Origin: Artemia franciscana
Taxonomy: Eukaryota > Arthropoda > Branchiopoda > Anostraca > Artemiidae
Reading direction: 5' to 3'
Assembly: GCF_032884065.1 (NCBI RefSeq)
Contig: NC_088866.1
Span: 45,542,653 to 45,606,652, forward strand
DNA length: 64,000 nt
The translations under genes were made by a program, and so were the position numbers. The notes beneath the pieces were generated by a model. The model saw only the letters and a list, made by a program, of their open reading frames with translations. It was not told the DNA's origin and did no database searches. Positions 46,840 to 60,860 of the stretch are shown one piece after another (position 1 is the stretch's first letter; each line of letters begins with the position of its first letter).

Positions 46840-47260
46840 ACTGGTTTTTCCCCTAAAATACATCCTGGGAGGGTATTTTGATATACCAAGCCTATCTATA
46901 CTCCTTCTTTCTCTAGAGGGCCTTACCTTTAGAAATCTTTACATTATAAAAGTGAAACCTTTAATAAAAACCTTAAAACCTTAAATAAAGTACAGCAAAA
47001 CTGTTTTTAGTTTCACAACTTTGCTCAATCCTTATTTACAAGGTTTTCATGATATGCAAATACAATTCCTAAATTTTGAAAAAATTGGTGTGGCTTAGAA
47101 TTCTACTCAAATAGGCCAAACATAAATTGTCTGTTCAGTACTAAAGCTAGAGAAATAGAAAGTATTGACTGAAAATAAAGGTAAAATGTTGTTTAGTCAA
47201 ATTTCAATAGGTTTAGAGCTGTAAAGCAAGTAAATTTCTAAGTCTCAGAAATCAGAGGAG
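46840..47260 (+). repeat. repeat C copy 1
   Basis: Shares TCCTGGGAGGGTATTTTGA, CTCTAGAGGGCC, AGTTTCACAACTTTGCTCAA, TCCTAAATTTTGAAAAAA and TAGTCAAATTTCAATAGG with the better-preserved copy at 51951-52571. Confidence 0.75.
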
Positions 47261-47264
47261 CATA

Positions 47265-47780
47265 AGCATATGTAGCTAGCCTACCTACACTCCTTCTCTC
47301 TCTAGAGGGCCTGAACTTTAATGACCTTTAAAAATTCTTATGTTACAAAAGTGAAACTTTAAAAATTAGATCTTCTCCTTAAATAAAGGAGCCTAGAGCA
47401 AAACTGTGTTCAGTTTCACAACTCAGTCCTAAAGATTTTAAAGATATCCAAATACAAATCCTTAATTTGAAAAAAAAAACTATTGATAGGGCTTAAAATT
47501 CTGCTCAAATAATAGAAATTGTCTTTTCAGACCTAAAGCTAGAGAAAAAGAAACTGATAACTGAAAATTACTGTAAAATGTAGTTTAGTCAAATTTCAAT
47601 GGTTTAGAGTTGTAAAACAAGCAGATTTCTAAGACATGGAAATCAAAAGAGGGTGAACATAGAGAAGCTTGGCAATACCTCCCAAGAGTATATTTTTGAC
47701 CCTGGATACATTACGCTAGGCTACTGGAAGTTTCACTTATCTAATCTAACCCATTTCAATGACAGTGAAAAGTAGCTAAA
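47265..47780 (+). repeat. repeat C copy 2
   Basis: Same order of blocks as copy 1 (CTCTCTCTAGAGGGCC, GTTACAAAAGTGAAAC, TTTAGTCAAATTTCAATGG), plus a degraded right arm ending AGTAGCTAAACTAGAATT. Confidence 0.7.
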
Positions 47781-50503
<2,723 letters not shown>

Positions 50504-50666
50504 TAAAACAGTTCAAACTAGGGATGATACCTTTTTATTGACAGTGAAATATAAAATTATTTAACTGGATATTTCGAACACTGTATATGTGTTCGAAATA
50601 TCCAGTTAAATAATTTTATATTTCACTGTCAATAAAAAGGTATCATCCCTAGTTTGAACTGTTTTA
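50504..50666. mobile_element. perfect 163-bp palindrome, probable fold-back MITE
   Basis: Arms 50504-50581 and 50589-50666 are 78 nt each and exact reverse complements, with a 7-nt loop TGTATAT. The arm begins TAAAACAGTTCAAACTAGGG and ends GATATTTCGAACAC. The whole unit is terminal inverted repeat, as in fold-back MITEs. No target duplication is obvious. Identity of 78/78 implies a recent origin or active homogenisation. If transcribed it would form a single long hairpin. Confidence 0.9.
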
Positions 50667-51560
50667 CTTTCGTCATGGAAAGGCAGTGTGGTCTTCGAAG
50701 TTATCTAATAATTGCTGATGATAGTGGTCCGAGAAACATAGTGGTGGGCACAAGCTATTTTTTGATGAAAAAATTAACACACAAAAAGATTATTTTTTTT
50801 AAATTTGGATTAGAATTACTTTGTTTTTAATAGTAATTAAAGAAAACTGTTTTTATAAAATCTTAGTTGTAATAGACACATCTGCTTACGATTCAAAAAT
50901 ACTGCTGCTATTTTCTACAAAAATGACAAAATTTCTTTCGATATCAGTCAGATTAATTAAAATACTTAATCAGCTAAAAATTTCTAATCAGTTCTTGCTT
51001 GGTACAGATCTGCCAAAATTTATGATTCTTCTTGAAAATAACGGCCAAATCGGGTATTTGAGGACAAATCTTTCGCTAGAACCGCTGAGCTCGTCAGGGT
51101 TGTACTGGCCCTCCATAAATACATTGAATATTTATATGTGTATACCCCCAGCAGAGACGCAGTAGTCTATGATAAAAACAAAGAAAAGGACAAGAAGTCA
51201 AAATTCATAGGAAAATTCTAAAAAGTAGCTGCTTGACAAGTGAATAATATTTTGTTTCTAATTAGGCTAGATAATCGTTTTTCAAGGCTTCTTCGTTTTG
51301 CTTTTGCCTTTACAAATGAATAGGCTAGGCCCTAGGTCTACTCTTACTTTAGTGAAACCCATAGGATATCAAGCCAAGGAAAACCTATATAATTCTAGGG
51401 TAAATGTTTAGTTTTGTTCCTGGTTCTTTAAAGAAGTGTATATTACTGCATATAGCAAGATTCTGATAATCACATGTTGTTTCTTTGTCATTACTTGGGA
51501 AGTAGACTAGCCTAGGCCTTCATCCATTTTTTAGGTTTCTTATATCCCCTTCCAACAAGA
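50667..51560. other. no gene recognised
   Basis: A 114-codon frame (50821-51165) has no recognisable domain. Otherwise AT-rich DNA. Confidence 0.4.
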
Positions 51561-51569
51561 CTAAAAATG

Positions 51570-51689
51570 CATAAAGTAGGGTTGCTTACAGGTAGCATTA
51601 CCTACAGAGCAAAGCATATTACTCCATGAGCCTTGCAGGCAGCAGGGCAAGGTCTGTGTTCTATATTGATTCAACAAAGAGTGATAAAA
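51570..51689 (+). repeat. repeat F copy 1
   Basis: The stretch with AGCATTACCTACAGAGCAAA, ACTCCATGAGCC and GCAGGCAGCAGGGCAAGGTC matches 53330-53420 in inverted orientation. Confidence 0.7.
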
Positions 51690-51760
51690 CTAGATCTATG
51701 TTGCATGGGCAACATGAGGTGTTGTGGATGCCTTTGCCAAGTGAAGTGATGCAAGAGAAA
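51690..51760 (-). mobile_element. Helitron-like 3' terminus (copy 2)
   Basis: On the minus strand, ATGTTGC, loop CCAT, GCAACAT (51715-51698) is followed by AGAT, CTAG (51693-51690) and T. The flanking order (hairpin, GAGGTGTTG, GGATGCC) parallels the terminus at 14592, so these are two members of one family. Confidence 0.5.
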
Positions 51761-51950
51761 CACTTTGTTTTGTTTCCTTGCTTCAATTAAACACAGAAGT
51801 TGTTAATCTGTAAGGATCTTCAAATAAATAGGCCTACTAGGTACATCAACTTGCAAAAGCTGCTAACTCCTAATTGCAACTAGCAAAAGTTACAAATCCC
51901 TCATTGCTAAAGATGATTGTAGCCTAACAGCAAATTGCTACTTTTGGTCA

Positions 51951-52571
51951 AATTCTAGTTAATTGACTTCTTGGTATCTCAGAAATGGTTTAGGTTAGGA
52001 AAATGAAACTTTCAGGGATGGGTCTATAGGCTAAAGTATGTCCTGGGAAGGTATTTTGAAGTATCTACCTCTACTCCTTCTCCCTCTAGAGGGCCCTGAC
52101 CTTTGATGACCTTTAAAAATATGTGTGTTACAAAAGTGAAATCTTGCAAAATAGATCTTCTGCTTAATTGAAGTACAACAAAATTGTTTTCAGTTTCATA
52201 ACTTTGCTCAATTCCATTTTATTAGGTTTTAAAGAAATGCAAATACATTTCCTAAATTTTGAAAAAAAAAACATTAATATGGCTCAAAATTCTACTCAAA
52301 TAACAGGAACTGTATTTTCAGAACTAAAGGCAGAGAAAAAGCAACTAGTAACTGAAAATTAAGGTAAAATATTGTTTTGCCAAAATTTCAATAGGTATAT
52401 AGACCTGTCATGTAGGCAAATTTCAGGGCCCTCTAGAGGGAGAAGGAGTAGAGGTGGGTACTTTAAAATACCTTCCTGGGACATACTCTAGCCTGTAGTC
52501 CCATCCCTGAAAGTTTCATTTTCCCAACCTAAACCCTTTCCAAGATAGCAAGAAGTCAATTAACTAGAATT
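51951..52571. mobile_element. non-autonomous DNA element with about 150-bp inverted repeats (repeat C, best copy)
   Basis: Left arm 51951-52105 (AATTCTAGTTAATTGACTTC ... CCTCTAGAGGGCCCTGA) is repeated inverted at 52424-52571 (TCAGGGCCCTCTAGAGG ... TTAACTAGAATT). The interior is about 315 bp, AT-rich and without an open frame of note. Two diverged relatives lie at 46.84 and 47.27 kb. The flanks carry a 50-bp direct repeat (AAAAGTTACAAATCCCTCAT at 51886, similar at 52662). Confidence 0.85.
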
Positions 52572-53329
52572 TTACCCTACATTTTATTACATGTCTTACC
52601 ACTGGAACCAAATTGGTCTTACCATCAAATACACCAGAAACAAATAACAGGTACTCCTACTACCAAAAGTTGCAAACCCCTCATTGACAAAGATGTTTAT
52701 GAGCTAACAGTTGACTATGCTTAAAACTCCCCTATATGTCTCACAATTGGTATTGACCTATTTTTGGTTTCAGTGTATACCTTACTACTGAAGTTGTCAA
52801 CCCCTTTACATTTTCAAACTGATATATCTCATGAAGGAATTTTTCTACCAAAAAATGGATGACATATGCTTTGATCAGCTTGTCAAGAGCTATTGACTAC
52901 TGTCAAAAAAAGTCTATTTGTCTTAGTTGACTTTTTGCTGTAGGCCAAGTTTCTGACATCATCACTTAGAAAGGAACAAAGGATTAGCAATGAGAGAAAT
53001 TTTAAAGTTTAAGAGGCACATCTGATACCATTTCTCTACCAAGATCCAAAGTGCAAAAAAACATAATAAATTCAGCTGAAATCATGAACAGAAATGGGTA
53101 GAAGCAATAGATTTTTGACCCCAGGCAAGACTCCTACAATGCTTTCCAAAATGTAACTCATATTCATCAATCCAGCCTAAGGCCCACACTTTCCATAAAA
53201 ACTGCAGATGTTAGACCCTTTCCACTTTCTAGGAATAAACTGAAATTGGAGTGCTAGGAAAAAAAAACAGTATTGGTCTTACAACACAACTAAAAAAAAA
53301 AAAAAAAAAATCAAACAAGGTTTATTAGA
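52572..53329. other. no gene recognised
   Basis: AT-rich DNA with a 20-nt A run at 53291. Confidence 0.4.
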
Positions 53330-53420
53330 TAAGTATAGAATATGGACCTCACCCTGCTGCCTGAAGGGCTCATGGACTAGTATGTTTTGCTCTATAGGTA
53401 ATGTAACCTGTGATTAAGCC
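53330..53420 (-). repeat. repeat F copy 2
   Basis: Inverted counterpart of 51570-51689 (CCTGCTGCCTGAAGGGCTCA, TTTTGCTCTATAGGTAATGT). Confidence 0.7.
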
Positions 53421-54995
53421 CACTTTATGGATTTTTAGTTTGTCCCATAAGGGAGGAGGGTCAACCAGAAATGGATGCACTTCTAGAATTAGCATTTCTA
53501 AGTGCTCTAAACATTTACCAATTCTAGGAACCTCTTTAAAACAAACTAAATTGCCTACAAATATCATTCCTATGCTAAATGTACACAATAAACATTTACC
53601 CCACCAACTCAAATTATAAATAGCTTAGCCTATTCAATGAGTTTTCAATAACTCAACTCTTCTTATTAGGCCTATTAATTTAACAGTCAAGAAGAAGCAA
53701 AGATTCATCCTTTTAAAAATTCATTGAGTATGTATAATTTAGTCTGGTATCAGTTTTCTTTTAGGCCTAGCCTTCTCAAAAGTGTTAAACTCTAAAATTA
53801 GCTTAAAAAAATCCAAAAAACTTACTTAGCCTATATCATTCTTAAAAGTCCATCATTTTAATTTAGTCCTTGACCCATAATAAGATAAAAAAATTAATAA
53901 AAAAAACTTTCCAAAAAAGAAGTTTTTCAAAGAAGATTAAAGGCCATTTCAAACTTAAGATCAGCAGATGCAAATATCTGTTAAAATTCAAACTCAAAAT
54001 TACCAGAAATTACTATTAAAGAATAAGTGAAACCCAAAACTAACATACATAAATTAAATAAACAATCATGGCAAAAAAAAAATATACATCAAATGTAAAT
54101 GAATAATATAAATGAAGCAGTAGGCTTTAGACTTACAGTGAGAGAAGGACGCAATAACTAAACTCTTGTTTTATTTTTTGTTTATTTCAAGCTTGATTGG
54201 TATATTCAATTTAAGTTTCATTTGTTTTAAGATTTGTGTTCATTTATATTAGTATCTATTGTATTTTGTTTGCATAGATTGTTTATTTGATTTCTGTTCA
54301 TTTTGGGTTTTATTTGTACTTATAGCAATTTTTTTTTCATTTTAAGTTTGATTTGCATATTCAGTTCAAGCAATAATTGCTTTAAGATTTACTTTTTCAT
54401 TTACATTGTAATTTGTTTTATATTTTTTTGCTATTATTGTCTATTTAATTTCTGTTTGTTTTGTGTTTTATTTATTCCTTAATAGTATTTAATTTATGGT
54501 TGATTTGAGTTTGAATGTTAAAAAGCACTTATTACCAACCTGTGAACTATGGTGATGATTTTTCTGATTACCTTTATCCACTTTGGCTGCCAAAACAGTG
54601 TCTTCATGTGTCTTTAGTATGTTTTTGGCCGGGAGCTATTTTGCCTTCAGTTGTGAGTTTTTTTGTTTGTTTCACTTTATCAGTCTTGTTAGATTTTTAT
54701 TATGAAGTTGATTAGAGTCTACAGTAACATTTTACTTTCCTGCTTCAAACATGATGTTCCTGTATGTATTAAATTAAAAAAAACTATTTTTTTCAACTGA
54801 AAGTAAAGGGCAATATCAAAACTTTGTAAGTTAAATTTAGTTAAATTTATTTTAAATCTAATGGAAAATGATTTTTATTTTTATTATGGCTGGCCAATAT
54901 GGTTTGAAAAATTATCTAAGAATGGCAAACAACTAAAATCAGCAAAATCTTTTAACCTAACACTATATCTAGTCCCATTAGGGCATGGAGCATCA
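53421..54995. other. AT-rich, no gene recognised
   Basis: About 1.6 kb. T-rich repeats at 54160-54500 with several TTTTATTT/GTTTATTT-like stretches. A short family A head motif is at 54775-54825 (AAAAAAACTATTTTTTTCAA CTGAAAGTAAA, broken into two here). A 5' UTR exon of the gene at 55.8 kb may be here but could not be placed. Confidence 0.35.
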
Positions 54996-55004
54996 GGATG
55001 ATGG

Positions 55005-55365
55005 GGGGAGTTAGGAGGGGGAGGGGTGGTGCCCAGTGCATTGGCGAGTTTGATCCTTTAGGATTTGCTAAGATGATGAAAATTGATGGGCATGTCAGGA
55101 ACCTGCACAAATTGACTTGATAAAGTCGTTTCCCCCAATTCGACTATCTGCGGGGATTAAGGGAGAGGAAAAATCAGAAAAAATTAGGTATTTTTAACTT
55201 ATGAGGAGGTGATCAGATCTTAATGAATTTTGATACTTAGAAGGACCTTGTGTCTCAGAGTTCTTGTATTAAATTTTTGACTGGCATTAAGCCTCAAATT
55301 TTCCTTTAAATTAATCTATTGATTCTTAGAATTTTGCTAGAGCTCATGCCACATGAGCTCTTATA
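55005..55365 (-). repeat. satellite unit with edge, minus orientation
   Basis: Carries CAAATTGACTTGATAAAGTC, TGATCAGATCTTAATGAA, the GGCATTAAGCCTC edge and CTAGAGCTCATGCCACATGA, matching the outer edge of the arms at 6.5 and 11.6 kb. Confidence 0.85.
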
Positions 55366-55789
55366 TTTCTTTTTCTATCTCATTTTTATGTTAGAAGACA
55401 AATTTACTGGTAATATTTTGCAACAATAGCTAAATACCACACTTTCTAGCTTTCTCAAAACCCATCTTTTTTATCCTCATTGCTTTCATCATATTTAAGC
55501 CAAGTATAAATAATCTGCAAGTTATCAAAAATCAAATAAATATTCTGTATTTCCAGGACCTGGGTACTTAAGTCCTCAAGTATTTTCAAATCTGAGTAGG
55601 CTATTAGGCAAGCTGTAGAAACTTGGGTTGGGTCACTTTTGCTATAAAATTATAGATAATGGTGATTTGTTATCTGAGAAAGTATTTTAATTTGGTAAAT
55701 TGTTTTTTGGTAAAACACTTCACAGCATTATATACAATATTTCTTTGTTGGTAATAAAAAAAGTTAATTTTTTAGAATTATGTGATATC

Positions 55790-56214
55790 ATGGCGTCTGC
55801 CAGTATTGACTCTTCTCCATCATATTTTGGAGCATCGCCAAAAAGTTTTGGAGCATCGCCAAAAAGACGTCAAAAGGCGTCTGCCAGTATTGACTCTTCT
55901 CCATCATATTTTGGAGCATCACCAAAAAGTTCAGTCACAAATCATTGTAAATTTCCATCATCTGCAAAAGAACCATCCCAGTCTTCTTACTCAAAAATTG
56001 CTGAGGATACTAAGATCAAGTTCCATATACCAGATCAACAAGTTAAAGGGAGGTCAGTAAAACACTTTCATGGAAGAAGAAAACGATGTGTTAGTACCTC
56101 TGAAGTTTATGCTGTAAAACGAAAAAAAAGTGATGGTTATGTGTTGCCTACAAAGTTTTTGCTAGGTGGAAATGTTTTTGACCCACTGAACCTACAAGGA
56201 CTGGAAGATGGAAG
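55790..56214 (+). CDS. MEPCE: 7SK snRNA methylphosphate capping enzyme (MePCE/Bin3) homologue, first coding exon
   Basis: 141 codons plus two bases, ending at a GT donor (AAG|GTAATT). The start is ATG in the context ATCATGG at 55790. An AG acceptor at 55774-55775 lies just upstream after a T-rich tract, so a 5' UTR intron is likely. The N-terminal part is a 28-residue tandem duplication: ASASIDSSPSYFGASPK occurs twice, and GASPK three times. Then comes a Ser/Lys-rich linker, a basic HGRRKRCVS patch, KRKKSDGYVLPTK, and FLLGGNVFDPLNLQ. The last motif is the signature that precedes the methyltransferase domain in MePCE and Drosophila Bin3, which cap the 5' gamma-phosphate of 7SK RNA in the nucleus. 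The methyltransferase exons are beyond the window. Confidence 0.85.
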
Positions 56215-56215
56215 G

Positions 56216-58600
56216 TAATTCAGAATATTTTTTATTTAAAATCTTTAGAGTTCATTTTTAGTATTAGGGCTCCAAAATTGTTTTTATGGAAATATAAAGT
56301 TTATAGCTTGAATAGTGTAGTTGCAAATCAATATAAAGATTTAAAGACATTCGATTTTTATACACTGTTCTCTACTTATGAGGCATATGATTCTTCTTGT
56401 GAACCTAGAAGCAAGTATGCCATTTGAGGGGGGATGGATATTAATGCCCCTATCTTTCGATTTTTTTTTGTATTTTCACTAAGCAAAAGTGTTAGCCTGC
56501 TCCCCTTTATTTTGTGAAATAGTGCCTTTACCTACAAGGGCTGGAAGGTAGCTTATTCAGGAAATCTTTTTGTTTTATTTTTGCTCAACTTGTCAGTCAA
56601 TTTGTCATATGTTTTGACCCTGGTTCTGAAGTGTTGGTCTTATGTTCAATCTCTCTTACCTGGAGAAATTGGCATGTCTAAAATGTTAGTAAAATATTAA
56701 CTGAGAAAAAATATAAAAGAAACATCACAGTAAAACCGTGATATATCCACTGATATAAATAAAAATACATAAAACCCATAGTTTTATGAATACCAGCAAC
56801 ATAGGCTACCCTTTTTTTCAACATACAGCTAAATCCAAGAGTGGACAGACCAGGTTTGAAACTTCTCCAGTTACAATTCATAATGATATGCAAAATTTGC
56901 TTTTGTATTAGTTAATACATATTTTTAAAGAGTAGGCCATTTGGGCAAGGGTAGTTGATGTGCTACTGAGACTGGAATTGAGCCAAGAATTTTTTTTCAG
57001 CAAAAAGGGGATATCTTGTAATATTCAATTCTATGAAAGTGCTTGCTGTAGAACTTGGATGCATAGACAAGAGACAGACAGATACCTTGAAACCTTGCCT
57101 AGTTTGGAATCCAATTGAACCTCTAATAAACAATTTAGTGTGCATTGATTCATTTAAAAAAAGATCATTGCAAAGGCAACTAAGAAAAGGACATGAGTGT
57201 CCTTTTCCATAGTACTTGTCTTCCATAAACTCTCATGTTAACATGCTTAGGATATGACATATAGAACTTGGTGTTTATCCATTTTTTTTAAAAATTATGA
57301 CCCTTGTGTGAGAAGCCGTTTTCCTTGCTGCATGGGTATGGCCATCATCTTCGTCTGGCTGCTCAAGCACTCATATGACCAGTTTTTTTATTTCATACAC
57401 ACCACGAATGTCTAGAAACGCCCTGAGAGAAGATGGGCAGAAGTCATCCAAAGTTGATAACCCAAAGCGTGGGTTCTAATGAAGCTGTAACTCGCGCCCA
57501 AGACAGACCTCTTTGGAAACGACTAATATCACTGACGTTTGGTTCACTCTATGCTAGTGATACTGCTGAGCAACAGCTTTTATTCAGCCAAGGTAGTGAT
57601 TCTGCCATGAGATTTTCCCTTGATTTACCCTTTCTGTTTCTCATGTGAAGGAAAAAAAATGCTTCAGCTGACTAATTTCTTAGGATAATTTTTATGTATA
57701 TTTATTTATTATTATTACAACAATGCAGAAAGCTTTTGCTTGTTGTGCAGATAATATGTATTAAGAATGCAGCTTCTATGCAATCAGCCTTCTATGCATA
57801 AATATATCTTGATAAGGGTTTCTTTAAGGGGGGGGGATTTTCCAAAGTAGTAAAAGTACGTGAAATGTGTGAACAATATAAGAGTGGACGTCAAACGTAA
57901 AAAAATCAAGCAATTTTTTGTGGGGGGTGATTTCTAGACCCTGCACCCCTCGCTCAACCTAAGCACCTGTGTTCATTCATGGTACCGACTTTATGTCTGC
58001 AAGATGTAATTTTTCTATTTATTCTAGATCTGTTTCTGCATTGGGAATGGAATAACAGCAAACCATGTGTATTTGTTTGAATATTCTCACAAGCTGTCAT
58101 AACCCTAAATGATTTTTTGTGTTATTAATTTTTTAGGTTGTTGTCTATGACAAACTAATATATCAACATTCACAGCCTACTTATCACATATGGGCTGTCA
58201 AAATATGCTCCCTGATAAAGCTTTTCATCATATAGATAGATATATTTCAAATAAACTACAAAATCATTCAGTAAATAAAATAAATAATCCCTAGAAAGGC
58301 TTCATAGTCTGTAAAGGAGGGGGGGGGGTCATGAAACTGGACAGAGAAGAAAAATCAAGAAACAACAGAAAGAAAAACATACTTCGATAACTACGAATAC
58401 AGGGAAAACAGAAATGACCAAAGATGGGAAGACTCATGACATTCAGTAGAAAAATCATGAATACACTTCTCAATAACCCCATCTAGGTTTACCAATCGAT
58501 ACTTCCTCTGCAGAAAAGAGTTACTTGTCCATGGTGGCAGTTCCATCACTTCGCAAATTAAAATAAGGGCAGTGAAGTTGCTATCTGTTAATGCTTGTTG
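56216..58600. other. intron of the MEPCE homologue, no further exon found
   Basis: I looked for the next exon, expected to contain a TPKSSPLP-like peptide, and did not find it. At 56530-56560 a stretch CCTACAAGGGCTGGAAGGTA resembles the end of the exon at 56200 and may be an old local duplicate. A G-run lies at 58320. Confidence 0.45.
57433..57600 (+). pseudogene. possible LINE tail fragment
   Basis: Open frame with SNEAVTRAQDRPLWKRLISL, preceded in another frame by RPERRWAEVI. The pair (RP.RRW.., then A.DR..W..L) resembles the extreme C-terminus of LINE RT proteins such as the one at 16.7 kb, but too little is left to be certain. Confidence 0.35.
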
Positions 58601-58602
58601 AT

Positions 58603-60301
58603 ATTAAATAAAAAAAAATAAGTTTTTTTAAGTGAAAGTATGGAGCAACATTAAAACTTAAAACGAACATAAATTACCCCGTATATGAAAGGGGATGCTC
58701 CCTCTTCAACGCCTTGCTCTTTGCACTAAAGTTTGACTCTTTCTCTAAACTCTGCTTTTTAAAACAGTAAAAATTTTAGCGTAAAGAGCAGGGCGTTGAA
58801 GAAGGAGCAGCCCCTTTCATATACGGGGTAATTTCTGTTCGTTTTAAGTTTTAATGTCGCTCCTTACTTTCAGTTAAAAAAATTTGTTTTTTTTATTTAA
58901 TTTCTGAACGTTTTTTAGTTAATCAATGTTTTGATTTCGGCTCTCCGCTGATGAATAATTAAAGCGAAATTTGCATATTTATTTATTTGGCTAAATGGCT
59001 TTCCCATAGTTTTGATCGAATGATTTTGCAAAAAAAGGAGGGGAAGGAGGCCCGGTTGCTCTCCAATTTTTTTGGGTACTTAAAAAGGCAACTAGAACTT
59101 TTATTTTTTACGAACGTTTTCATTAGTAAAAGATGTACGTAACTTACGAATTAGCTTACGTAACAAACTTTTATGTTCGTATGTTTTTATTACGTATATG
59201 AGAAGGTTCGTCCATTCGTCAATACCTCGTCAATAACTCTTTGCATTAAAGCTTAAATTTTGTCCCCTGAATCACAAAGGCCGTAGAATAAATAGTTGAA
59301 ATTACTAAAAATCCTTTAGCGTAAAGAGTGAGGTATTAGGAGGAGGTGAACCCCTTATATGCGTAATATTTTCTGTTCGTTTTAAGTTTTAATGCTACTC
59401 CATACTTCCAGTTGAAAAAAACTTTTTCATGTTTATTTTCTCATTGTTTTTTAAATAATGCTAGAAAATGCTGCGCCCCTTTTATGGAAATCTTCTTCCC
59501 CCATGACAAATTTCTCCATGGAAAATTTCTCCCACATAGCCCCCTCTTCTCAACTCCCCCCTCCCAACCAAAAAATCCCCCTGAAAACGTCTCCACATTT
59601 CTCAATAACCATTAATATATGCAAACACTGGTCAAAATTTGTAACTTGCAGCCCCTCCCACGGGGAATGTGGGGGAGTAAGTCGTCCCCAAAGACATAGT
59701 TATAAGGTTTTTCGACTATGCTGAATAAAATGGCTATCTCAAAATTTTGATCCGACTACTTCGGGAAAAAAATGAGCATGGGAGGGGGCCTAGGTGCCCT
59801 CCGATTTTTTTGGTCCCTTAAAAAGGGCACTAGAACTTTTCATTTCCGTTCTAATGAGCCCTCTCGCAAAATTCTAGGACCACTGGGTGGGTACGATCAC
59901 CCCTGGGAAAAAAAACAACAAAAAAAAACAAACAAACAAATAAACACGCATCCGTGATTTGTCTTCTGGCAAAAAATACAAAATTCCTCATTTTTGTAGA
60001 TAGGGTCTTGGAACTTGTATAATAGGGTTCTCTGTTACGCTGAATCTGATGGTGTGATTTTCATTAAGATTCTATGACTTTTAGGGGGTGTTTCACCCTA
60101 TTTTCTAAAATAGGGCAGATTTTCTCAGGCTCGTAACTTTTGATGGGTAAAACTAAACTTGATGAAACTTATATATTTAAAATCAGCATTAAAATGCGAT
60201 TCTTTTGATGTAACTATTGGTATCAGAATTCTGTTTTTTAGTTTTGGTTACTATTGAGCCGGGTCGCTCCTTAATACAGTTCGTTACCACGAACTGTTTG
60301 A
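58603..60301 (+). mobile_element. family A, most complete copy (1.7 kb)
   Basis: Head palindrome 58603-58905, GGCTCTCCGC block, second palindrome at about 59165-59370, conserved CATGGAAA..CCTGAAAACGTCT interior, CCACGGGG..CCCC..GTGGGGGAG block, T/A-rich AAACAAAC tract, GGGGTGTTTCACCC stem, then the terminal hairpin (60277-60296) and end at TTTGA (60301). There is no open frame above about 90 codons, so the element is non-autonomous or not protein-coding. The two ends share an inverted subterminal motif, AACTG(W)AGTAAGGAGCGAC. Confidence 0.9.
60277..60296. repeat. terminal hairpin of family A
   Basis: CAGTTCGTTACCACGAACTG: perfect 8-bp stem with a 4-nt loop, five bases from the element end. 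The same hairpin is at 2546, 6476, 34073, 61426 and 62588 (inverted copies), and degraded at 26433, 28577 and 31775. Confidence 0.9.
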
Positions 60302-60689
60302 TTACGTAAGGCACACAGGTCCAGCCCGATGAGAAAGAAAATCAGAGCATTCTTCCTTAGGAAGAAGAAATGCAAGAGTCAATTCACGAAACTGCAGAGA
60401 GGTGGAGAAACGTACAGTGTGTTTAAATTTCTTGGGCAAGGGGCAGTTGTGTGTCTTTTTTTCATCAACGAAGGATCAAACAAGGTTTTCAAGGTCTAGG
60501 GGGAGGGAGTTCAAAAAAATCTAGAGTGGTCATTTCCTGGTTGCAAATGTGAAAGAAGCTTGCATTTAGGCCACTTTTCTATCTTTCTTTTTTTTTTGGT
60601 GAAGGGGGCATGGTCATTTGAACTAATTTCAACAGTGGAATTCGCCCTACCTGGACACTTACTGTAAGAAAGGGTATACTATAAAGGTA
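60302..60689. other. no gene recognised
   Basis: About 390 bp of sequence unlike its neighbours. A short basic reading frame (MRKKIRAFFLRKKKCKSQF near 60330) has no recognised homology. Confidence 0.4.
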
Positions 60690-60845
60690 TGGCCTTTTCT
60701 AGGGGTCGGGGATTTGCCACCCCAATATTTGTCTGACTTGTAATAACGTAACAAAATGCATATAAACAAATTAATGATGCGCTTTTTAATGTTTTTTTGT
60801 ACCCCCCTCCACCGTACACAAATTCTGGATACCGCCCTGCATAAA
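60690..60845. repeat. repeat E copy 2
   Basis: Counterpart of 37490-37640: AACGTAACAAAATGCATATA and CAAATTCTGGATACCGCCCTG. Confidence 0.6.
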
Positions 60846-60860
60846 AGATATACCATATTC

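Noticed and set aside
53370..53619. Opposed 70-80 codon frames that look like small membrane or secreted proteins
   Set aside because: Part of the minus-strand frame lies in repeat F, which is also at 51.6 kb, and no splice or start context supports it.
56521..56570. Second copy of the MEPCE exon end (CTACAAGGGCTGGAAGGTA)
   Set aside because: Only about 20-30 bp are alike and the FLLGGN motif is absent; mentioned as a possible old duplicate, not as an exon.
59458..59724. Recurring peptide with KHWSKFVTCSPS and CGGVS..QRHSY in several family A copies on both strands
   Set aside because: The DNA is repeated, not the reading frame. Copies have different stops and shifts and no family is recognisable, so I treat it as non-coding repeat sequence.
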